From assembly GCA_965221145.1 (NCBI GenBank), contig OZ244877.1, positions 5,518,001-5,582,000 of the forward strand: DNA of 64,000 nucleotides. Direction: 5' to 3'. The stretch comes from Bin5 sp965221145. GTDB taxonomy: Bacteria > Chloroflexota > Anaerolineae > Caldilineales > Caldilineaceae. The stretch's first letter is position 1. Each line of letters starts with the position of its first letter. The notes under the pieces are model-generated. The model searched no databases. It was not told where the DNA came from and worked only from the letters and a program-made list of their open reading frames with translations. A program made the translations under genes and the position numbers. Of this stretch, positions 17,776-24,217 are shown in pieces.

Positions 17776-19290
17776 TCAGCCGCTGTCTTCCTTCTCCTCT
17801 TCTGCCGTCGGTTCGAGGAGCGCGTCCATCTCCTGTGTTTCCTCCTCGCCTTCGTTTCCGCCCTCTCCATGCTCCGCCTGACTCTCATCGACTTGACTGG
17901 CAGCGGCCTCTGGAGATTCTGCGCTGTCTGCGCTCGCTTCGTCCACCGTTGTTCCCTCTACCGCCGATTCAGCAAGCGCCGGTAGTTCATCTGAGATGGA
18001 TGAATCGTCATCACCCCCGTCATCCCCATCATCTGAATCAAGAGTAAGACTGACTGGAACATGGGCAGGCAAGGCGGCCTCGATCTCTTCATCGCTCGGC
18101 GATCCCCAGAAGGAGCTGACCGACGCCACCACAGGGAGGTCGTTCAGGCCGAGAATAGGCCTCGTATTGGTTGACATGGACGTCCTTTTCATGTCACTGT
18201 CGGGGCGCTCCACTGTTTCAGGTTCTTGGTTATCCGGCGCCGCCAAGAGCGCATCCGATCCTTTCGGCAGCTGCCTCATCCTCTGGTAGAGTTGCGCCAG
18301 CGTCGGTCCGACCGCTTCCAATGGCAGATGGCTTCGCACCGGCGTATCCGATGTCTCCCACAACTCGGCCAGCTCCTGAAAATCCCAGACCGCAGAGAGC
18401 ACACTCTCGCTGCGAAAGTTCGACGCTTCCACGAGGATTCCACTCGCGCGGGGTGTAAGCTCCTGGGGGGCCATCACCGACGAACGGCCCACGAACGGGT
18501 CGCGCTGGTGGCGGCTGAACTCATTGTGTCCGACGAGAAAGCTGATGGCGGCGAACAGCTGATTGTCCTGCATTCGCGCCAGCGTCCCGGAGCGCAGCTT
18601 TTCGTACAACACCCGCTCCGTGGCCGCGCCCTGGGCGATGAGCATCTCCGCGCCCTGATAGGCCAGCAGTCGTCCCACCTCCGGATAGAACGAATCCCCG
18701 CCCAGCATCAAACCGATCTGCCCGACCGGCGTCTGGATGACGTTCCACTCTTGGCCGGGTTGGGCCAGGTCCTCGTCTTCCGGGTGCAGGACGCGTTTGG
18801 CCTGGTAACCCAGCCGTTCACCTCCCGGCCCGTATACGACGGCCAGATTGCGCAGCACTCCATCCAGGGGATCCGGCAGATAGGCGCTGGGCGCGACGAG
18901 TGTGACATCAAATTCGTGCGCCAGTCCGCCGAAAACGTCGTCGTAGGCGTCCCAGACCATCTGCGGCTGCGTCGTCAGCAGCGCGCCGGTCATCTGGCGA
19001 AAGTCGGTGTTGAACCAGCCGGTCAGCGCGCCCGAAACGCCGCCGCTGATCTTCTGCCACAGGCTCGATTGCCGCCGCCGCGCCAGGTCTGCCCGTTTGA
19101 GCAGATTGGCCTGGAAGCCGCCCAGAAGAGGCGGGATGACCATCACCCCGGCCAGTTCAGGAAAGACGACCAGCCGCGCGCGTTTGTTGGCCGCCGCCCG
19201 CAAAAACCGGCGCAGGTCTTCCCGATACTCCTCCAGCGTCTGCGGCAGACGCATCTTCTGCTGGATACAGGCGACGACAACTGTTTTCAT
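17776..19290 (-). CDS. Nitrilase-superfamily protein lacking the catalytic Cys, with acidic tail
   Basis: Carbon-nitrogen hydrolase fold, 504 residues against ~270-300 for usual members. Of the Glu-Lys-Cys triad, Glu45 (VVFPELAG) and Lys165 (YQAKRVLHP) are present, but the Cys position is Gly197 (GLMLGGDSFYPE, where active enzymes have a Cys two residues before that Asp). It is therefore probably a non-hydrolytic or repurposed paralogue. Residues ~280-400 form an extra segment, and the last ~110 are Asp/Glu/Ser rich and likely disordered. It is transcribed convergently with the reductase gene. Function unknown; a binding or scaffold role is inference. Confidence 0.8.
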   Translation of the reverse strand: MKTVVVACIQQKMRLPQTLEEYREDLRRFLRAAANKRARLVVFPELAGVMVIPPLLGGFQANLLKRADLARRRQSSLWQKISGGVSGALTGWFNTDFRQMTGALLTTQPQMVWDAYDDVFGGLAHEFDVTLVAPSAYLPDPLDGVLRNLAVVYGPGGERLGYQAKRVLHPEDEDLAQPGQEWNVIQTPVGQIGLMLGGDSFYPEVGRLLAYQGAEMLIAQGAATERVLYEKLRSGTLARMQDNQLFAAISFLVGHNEFSRHQRDPFVGRSSVMAPQELTPRASGILVEASNFRSESVLSAVWDFQELAELWETSDTPVRSHLPLEAVGPTLAQLYQRMRQLPKGSDALLAAPDNQEPETVERPDSDMKRTSMSTNTRPILGLNDLPVVASVSSFWGSPSDEEIEAALPAHVPVSLTLDSDDGDDGGDDDSSISDELPALAESAVEGTTVDEASADSAESPEAAASQVDESQAEHGEGGNEGEEETQEMDALLEPTAEEEKEDSG

Positions 19291-19482
19291 GGGAGGTCGT
19301 CTGACGGTTCCCTTGGCTCAGTGCATGTCCAAAATGCGGTACACGGCGACGGTTCAAGCATCATCATGCCAGACGCATCATGTTCCATGATACCATCAAT
19401 AGTTTTCGGACCTTCAATCCGGCGGGGCAAATTCGGCAGAACGTTGAAAGGGATCGAGCGCTGTAAAATCGAACTGCCTGAG

Positions 19483-20022
19483 TTAAGTTGTCGCTGGCTT
19501 CTGGCTCTTGGCACTCAAGCGGGTGATAGTCAAATCAGAGAAGTTTCTGTTCCACGCAGCTATGTTGAAGACAATACAACTCTTGACAAGTGGGCGAATC
19601 CACGAACCTGACTGTGGGCCATGCAAAGGCAGCTTCTTTTGCAATGCACCTGTCCTGCGATCCAGATCAGCTTTTCTCAAACTGGCCAGGGCGATAAGAA
19701 CCAGGTAATGAACAGGCTTATCATCGGCACGTACTGCTGCCCATTCGTAGAGAAATGAGTCCCGAAATTTGAGTTTGAGATCCTCATCAAGCTGCCCACT
19801 CTTGAATCGATTTACGAAACTTCGCTGGTTTTTCGCCTTGGCATTAGGATTCTGGGGGTCCTTGAACTCGATGAACAGATAGCAATCGGGACGCTCAACA
19901 ATGAAATCCACTGCCTTCATACAGTGGCTCAACCCATGACTGGAATTGTCGAACTTTCTTGCTCCAATTGCGCCATTGATCGTGAGTTGCAGATCGCCTT
20001 CTGTGAACTTCAGAGCCGTCAT
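19483..20022 (-). CDS. Putative PD-(D/E)XK-type nuclease, partner of ATPase
   Basis: 179 residues, not recognised as a named family. A candidate PD-(D/E)XK core is visible: Asp39 in KAVDFIV, then a beta strand with Glu52-x-Lys54 in YLFIEFKDP. The rest is mixed and basic, with no membrane segment. The ATG overlaps the ATPase gene stop by four bases, so the two are translationally coupled and probably act together. The pairing recalls two-gene ATPase/nuclease defence modules such as Septu, Gabija or PARIS, but neither partner matches those closely by eye. Nuclease assignment rests on the short motif only. Confidence 0.5.
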   Translation of the reverse strand: MTALKFTEGDLQLTINGAIGARKFDNSSHGLSHCMKAVDFIVERPDCYLFIEFKDPQNPNAKAKNQRSFVNRFKSGQLDEDLKLKFRDSFLYEWAAVRADDKPVHYLVLIALASLRKADLDRRTGALQKKLPLHGPQSGSWIRPLVKSCIVFNIAAWNRNFSDLTITRLSAKSQKPATT

Positions 20023-21041
20023 TGAAGAAGATCTCCTAGACTGCGCTCCACCTCCCGGTCATATAAGTCGTCGAATGTGTCCGCAATTGCGTTCGGATCG
20101 ATGTCAAGAAAGGTATCGGTCGTGCGGCAAGCGATGTCCCCCGTTTCCTTAGACCTATACAGGGAATGGTAAGCGATTTTGTCGCCGCTCTCCTGCTGCA
20201 GATCAAGCTCCTTGAGGATGACGTAATCATGGGTGGCGAAGAATATCTGCACACCCATTCGCTGCAATTTCAGCAAAACCTTGATTACCACGCCGAAATA
20301 CTTTGGATTCAGATTTGTTTCAGGTTCATCCCAGAACAGCACAGAGCCATCTTGCAACGTTCCGTTCCGGAGCAGAATCCACAAAAGACCGAGTTTGCGT
20401 ATGCCCTCTGCGAGCAAAGGAAACTCGATTTTCCCCTGTTTGCTGCGTAGAAAGAACTCCTCGTTCTCTACCGTAACCTTTCCTTTGAGCGCGCTTTCCA
20501 GGTCGGGAAACAGGTGCTTGCTCTGGGCCTCAATTGGGCCGCGCGGGAGTGGGAGATAAGCCCACTGCAGGAGATCATCATAGACTGCTTCAAATTGGAT
20601 TTGGCGCTGCCCATAAAGAGACCGAAAGCCGGGCGCGTTGGCAAGCATCTCCTTGGGTGGAATGTAGACACTCTTGACTGGCGAATCTGCCCATTGGTTA
20701 GCGCCGGTTATGGCTGGGGATGTTGGCGACCTGGCAAGGTTTGAGAACGAGGCGCGCAGTCTCCGCCCTTCGCGGAACACCTCCACCGCGCCTCTTATGC
20801 TACCTCGCTGTCTTTTGATCAAGCGCCCCAGGACGCGTCCCGATGGAAGAAAAACCTCAATCAGTTTGTTGTCAAAGGATACGTGTGGCTTCGAGGCGTC
20901 GCACGCGGCATAACAAACCTTCATCAGGTGCGTCTTCCCGGTACCATTATCGCCTACGAAGACATTGATACCCGGAGAAAACTCCACATCCAGCTCTTCG
21001 AAGGCAGTAAAGCGTTTCAGTCTTACTCTTGTAAGAGTCAT
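20019..21041 (-). CDS. ABC-type AAA ATPase (AAA_21/AAA_15-like)
   Basis: 340 residues. Walker A GDNGTGKT (30-37) follows an N-terminal LKRFTAFEELDVEF typical of RecF/OLD/SMC-like ATPases. A signature-like AEGIRKLG (211-218), Walker B VLFWDEPETNLN (234-244, Asp238-Glu239) and the switch His271 (FFATHDY) are all present, so an ATP-driven dimer is expected. There is no TOPRIM domain after the ATPase, unlike OLD or GajA proteins. The putative nuclease gene follows with a 4-base overlap. The pair sits among sugar-catabolism genes, as mobile defence modules often do; the role is inferred. Confidence 0.85.
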   Translation of the reverse strand: MTLTRVRLKRFTAFEELDVEFSPGINVFVGDNGTGKTHLMKVCYAACDASKPHVSFDNKLIEVFLPSGRVLGRLIKRQRGSIRGAVEVFREGRRLRASFSNLARSPTSPAITGANQWADSPVKSVYIPPKEMLANAPGFRSLYGQRQIQFEAVYDDLLQWAYLPLPRGPIEAQSKHLFPDLESALKGKVTVENEEFFLRSKQGKIEFPLLAEGIRKLGLLWILLRNGTLQDGSVLFWDEPETNLNPKYFGVVIKVLLKLQRMGVQIFFATHDYVILKELDLQQESGDKIAYHSLYRSKETGDIACRTTDTFLDIDPNAIADTFDDLYDREVERSLGDLLQ

Positions 21042-21195
21042 GTACGTTCACCTTGTCCTTCCAATACATCACACCGCCAGTCCGAAGAGACTACCATTCC
21101 AACCAAGGGTTTTCTGCGCTCAAAGCTCAAAAGCCCCCGGACGGCTCGCCTGCTGCGCAATACGGAATACGCCATACGCAGTGTGCCCTCACGCA

Positions 21196-22263
21196 CTATC
21201 CCTTATGCGCCTTGATAATGTCGATGATCAGCCCCACATCCTTGCGCGCGTGCTCCAGGGACGTGCGCGACTTCTTGCCGTTGACGATGCAATCCTGGAA
21301 GTGGCGCAGCTCGCGCACGAACGCGCTGTCCCAATCGATGTACGGCTCGGTGCGGTAGGTCGTGCCCTGGCTGTCGATCCCCTGAATCGACACAGTGGAC
21401 AGGATGCCGCGCGAGAAGCCGGTCGGGTAGGCGACGATCACCCGTTTGTCGTCACCGTAGATCTCCAGCGTCTCTTTGAAATCCCACAGATGGGGCAGGT
21501 CGACCCTCGTGCCCACGCAGCGGGCGCCGTTCTCGTAGACCATGGTGAAGCTGAGCGCCCGTCTCTCCTGCCAGATCTCAGTGTGCGTCACTTCGACCGG
21601 CAGGCCCATGATCTCGCGCAGCCCGTAGAGGTCGTGGATCACGCTTCCCGCCAGCAGAAAGAAGGCGCGCTCCACGTGGGGCGGTGCGTCGCCGATGGCT
21701 TGACGGCGCGCGGCCGTGCAGCCTTCGAACGCGCTCTGTACCGCCCCCTCGGGCAGGTCATCGAAGCGGCGCACATCGAACTGCCGATGGTGCAGTTCGT
21801 TGTCCGGGTGCAGGTGATTGATCTGCACAAAGCGCACGTCCATGTCGGCCGCTTCCCGCTTGGCCAGTTCAAAGGCAGGATCGTAGACCTTCATGTAGCC
21901 GGCCTGGCCCACCGTGCCGGCGTGCTCGCAGGCCGCGATCATCTCATCGCACTCTTCCAAAGAAAAGCAGACCGGTTTCTCGATGAAGACGTGCTTGCCG
22001 GCGTCGAAGGCGGCAACGGCGACATCCTTCTTGGGATCTGTCTGGCAGAGCAGTACCGCCTCCACATCGGATGCCAGCAGATCGCGATAGTCTGTAAAGT
22101 GGCGCGGCACGTGAAAGCGGTTGGCCACGTAGCGGGCCGCGTCAGCCGACAGGTCACAGACGGCGGTCACCTCGAACTCGTCCTGCAACTCCTTCAGGTT
22201 AGGCATATGGTGTATCTGGGCGATGGCCCCGCATCCGACAACGCCGATTTTAACTCGTGTCAC
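21196..22263 (-). CDS. Gfo/Idh/MocA family oxidoreductase
   Basis: 355 residues. It has the Rossmann motif GVVGCGAIAQIHHMPN at the N-terminus and an intact EKP motif (VFIEKPVCFSLEEC) around residue 95, with the catalytic Lys. A GTG start is supported by GGAGA six bases upstream. The C-terminal domain carries the usual beta-sheet for sugar binding. The cupin gene lies 48 bases upstream on the same strand and they probably form an operon. Distinct from the other Gfo/Idh protein (10444-11517), which has a changed EKP motif. Substrate unknown. Confidence 0.93.
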   Translation of the reverse strand: MTRVKIGVVGCGAIAQIHHMPNLKELQDEFEVTAVCDLSADAARYVANRFHVPRHFTDYRDLLASDVEAVLLCQTDPKKDVAVAAFDAGKHVFIEKPVCFSLEECDEMIAACEHAGTVGQAGYMKVYDPAFELAKREAADMDVRFVQINHLHPDNELHHRQFDVRRFDDLPEGAVQSAFEGCTAARRQAIGDAPPHVERAFFLLAGSVIHDLYGLREIMGLPVEVTHTEIWQERRALSFTMVYENGARCVGTRVDLPHLWDFKETLEIYGDDKRVIVAYPTGFSRGILSTVSIQGIDSQGTTYRTEPYIDWDSAFVRELRHFQDCIVNGKKSRTSLEHARKDVGLIIDIIKAHKG

Positions 22264-22311
22264 TTGCTTGTCTCCAATCGGTGGTCAGTGGCTCTTTGAG
22301 GGGATGGCGGC

Positions 22312-22962
22312 TCACGCGCCGGTATAGTCCGTGTCGACCGTGCGCGAGGTGAAGCTGTTCCAGACATCGGCCAGGGCGAAGGCCCGACGGAAGGCCGGAT
22401 AGAGAGATGCCCACATCGCATCACGGGCCGCCATAGCCGCCACATCGTCACCGGCGGCGCGCGCCGCTTTGTAGGCTGTGATCTGCTCCCGCTGCGTCTG
22501 CGTATTCGCCTCGACCGCGTCCAGCCATGCCTCGGCCGCGGCCAACTGCTGATCGAGAATTCCGTCGGTGGGGGTCGTGCGATCCGGCTCTACGTCGTAA
22601 GCGGTGTTCAGCGCGAAACGGGGCGGTTTCTTGGCGCCGTCGTCGTTCCAGTATGTATGGGTCGGCTGGATGTGCGGCGTAACCGACAGAAACATGATGA
22701 TCGGCTCGTCGCCTACATTGCGCACCTGGTGCGCCTCATCGGTGAGCGCGATGCAGAGTTGGCCCGGCCCCAGCACCTCGGCGTGGCCCTCGATCGTAAA
22801 TTCCGCCTGCCCTTGCAGGATCAGAAAGATCTCATGGCCCAGATCATGCGTATGGCTCTGCGCGGTCTGGCCCACCTCGACCTGCAGAAAGCGGGCGCGG
22901 ATCTCCGGCGTCGTCAGGACATTGCGAATGTCTTTTTGGAAGTCCAAAACCTGAAAGGGCAC
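22312..22962 (-). CDS. Cupin-domain protein
   Basis: About 216 residues. The cupin is in the N-terminal half, with metal ligands in SHTHDLGHEIFLILQG and a second motif GQLCIALTDEAHQVRNVGDEP. The C-terminal ~100 residues are helical and Ala/Glu rich. The reading frame is open to 23139, but the start is placed at the GTG at 22962 because GAGGAG lies six bases before it; the extra upstream residues would be encoded by repeat DNA. Possibly a sugar-binding, isomerase or quercetinase-like enzyme acting with the adjacent Gfo/Idh protein. Confidence 0.85.
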   Translation of the reverse strand: MPFQVLDFQKDIRNVLTTPEIRARFLQVEVGQTAQSHTHDLGHEIFLILQGQAEFTIEGHAEVLGPGQLCIALTDEAHQVRNVGDEPIIMFLSVTPHIQPTHTYWNDDGAKKPPRFALNTAYDVEPDRTTPTDGILDQQLAAAEAWLDAVEANTQTQREQITAYKAARAAGDDVAAMAARDAMWASLYPAFRRAFALADVWNSFTSRTVDTDYTGA

Positions 22963-22985
22963 AACAATCTCCTCGTTCGTGTGGG

Positions 22986-23021
22986 TTGGCAATGAGGCCT
23001 GGCCGCCAAAAAATCTTCGAA
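22986..23021 (-). repeat. Hairpin repeat A, half copy
   Basis: Matches the right-hand ~36 bases of repeat A (TTGGCAATGA...CCGCCAAAAAATCTTCGAA); the left arm is missing. It lies 24 bases upstream of the cupin start. Confidence 0.7.
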
Positions 23022-23163
23022 TCCCGTAATGCGTATTCCGTAAAAAAGGCGGAACGTCTGCGCTCCCATCGGCGAAAAAGAGTTGGTGACAAACCGAATT
23101 CATGATCGTTTTCAGTTGTCCGGTCGAAAGGCTACTCAAAAGTGAAAACTCAAGACTGAAAAC

Positions 23164-23226
23164 TCAGTCAATGCGCTGCCGCAGCTTCGGGTCGAGGAAA
23201 TCTCTGAATGCGTCACCAACTGAAAG
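23164..23226 (-). pseudogene. Relic of DppC-type permease C-terminus
   Basis: The minus strand reads GDAFRDFLDPKLRQRID and a stop at 23164-23166, the characteristic end of DppC permeases. Homology extends only about 17-20 residues before it is lost. It is an isolated scar in a repeat-rich gap. Confidence 0.5.
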
Positions 23227-23393
23227 TGGCATACGAACATTTAGCCACAAAAAATGATGTGACACAAGCCCAACTGACATTCATCCAATGGGTTATTGGA
23301 GTTGCTATTCCAACGTGGATAGGTTTGGTTGCGCAGTTTGTCTTCTTTTGGAGCAGAACCGCATCAAAGTCTCAACTATCGGACTCCAACTGA
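23208..23393 (+). CDS. Small protein with one membrane helix
   Basis: 61 residues. An N-terminal segment HLATKNDVTQAQLTFIQW leads into a hydrophobic helix (VIGVAIPTWIGLVAQFVFFW). The pattern resembles the C-terminal end of coiled-coil/TM proteins of the DUF1640/CCDC90 type (LATKADL repeats then a TM helix), so this may be a truncated relative. No ribosome site is convincing, and the first codons overlap the DppC relic on the other strand. Expression is doubtful. Confidence 0.35.
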   Translation: MRHQLKVAYEHLATKNDVTQAQLTFIQWVIGVAIPTWIGLVAQFVFFWSRTASKSQLSDSN

Positions 23394-23423
23394 AGAGCGC
23401 TTCGTGCTCTGATCAGAGCCGGC

Positions 23424-23484
23424 CGCATCCGTCTGGATGCACCTTATTTTTCCCATTCCGTGGTCCAAACATTGGGACCCACCA
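23424..23484 (+). repeat. Diverged repeat E, copy 1
   Basis: Resembles 26965-27032: CCGCATCC, CTGGATGCAC, a T-rich stretch, then GTGGTCCAAACATTGGGA. The CTGGATGCACC element also opens the leader modules near 39205. Confidence 0.5.
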
Positions 23485-23900
23485 TACTATTTGGACACGA
23501 CACATCTTCCTGGCAGCGCCGTCATCATTCCGACGGATCTGCCAACGGCGCGAAATTCCCACGCGCCACTTTATTCTTCGTCGCATTCACTTCCTTGTCT
23601 TCGGAATGCCACAGGGCCCGGAAAGCGCCAAGCACAAAAACCGGATCAGAGTTGCCCTGATCCGGCGCCGTTGTCCCGAAACCGGGAATCCCATTCCCCA
23701 ATTCTGGGACAACTGAACTGGACAAATCCATCGCAGGCCAGCTATTCAGTCTCACAGGTACACGCCGGGAATCCGACCCTCCTGACCGGCTGTACCAAAT
23801 CCGGTCGGCCCCGGTCCAACCGTCCCCGCGCGGCGCGCTTGGCGACGGGTATACTGACATGCGGGCCGCGCCGGCAGAAGCACACGCGTGATCCGCATCT

Positions 23901-23941
23901 CCCTGTGATGCGTGTAACTATGGCAACTACACTCCATTCAG
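23901..23941 (+). repeat. 41-bp repeat C, copy 1
   Basis: Identical over 41 bases to 26765-26805 (begins CCCTGTGATGCGTGTAAC, ends ACACTCCATTCAG). The two direct copies flank the sensor/regulator gene. Confidence 0.85.
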
Positions 23942-24086
23942 GTGTATACCCGCCGCCAGACGCGTCGCGTTGGTTCAACCGCGCCTGCCGAGCGCCGCTC
24001 TTACCCGTCAGAAAAGTGGGTAGTTCTATAACATACACCATCTATGTGATATATAAGTGAAATTCAAGCCCCTTAACGCTGAAGTT

Positions 24087-24116
24087 TTGTGATATCATTG
24101 CAATTACCGGTACAAT
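24087..24116 (+). promoter_or_regulatory. Predicted promoter of the hybrid sensor gene
   Basis: TTGTGA (24087-24092), 18-base spacer and TACAAT (24111-24116), about 100 bases before the ATG. An imperfect dyad GCAATTACCGGTACAATTGC (24100-24119) overlaps the -10 and could be an operator, perhaps for autoregulation by the encoded wHTH domain. Confidence 0.4.
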
Positions 24117-24217
24117 TGCCGCGCGCAACCTGATCACGACTGCATTCCGCTCCCACCCGCAACCACACAGCACAGCCGCCAAACCTTGCATCCCACACAG
24201 CCCTTCAAATACCAAAT

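Larger units (their letters stand above)
23394..24217. other. Repeat-containing intergenic region
   Basis: No gene is supported. It contains a diverged repeat (E copy 1, ~23424-23484), a 41-bp exact repeat (C copy 1, 23901-23941) and a likely promoter for the sensor gene. Base use from 23600 to 24000 is C-rich, like the following gene. Confidence 0.45.

Noticed and set aside
22963..23139. N-terminal extension of the cupin protein
   Set aside because: Read through half of hairpin repeat A; GAGGAG supports the GTG at 22962.
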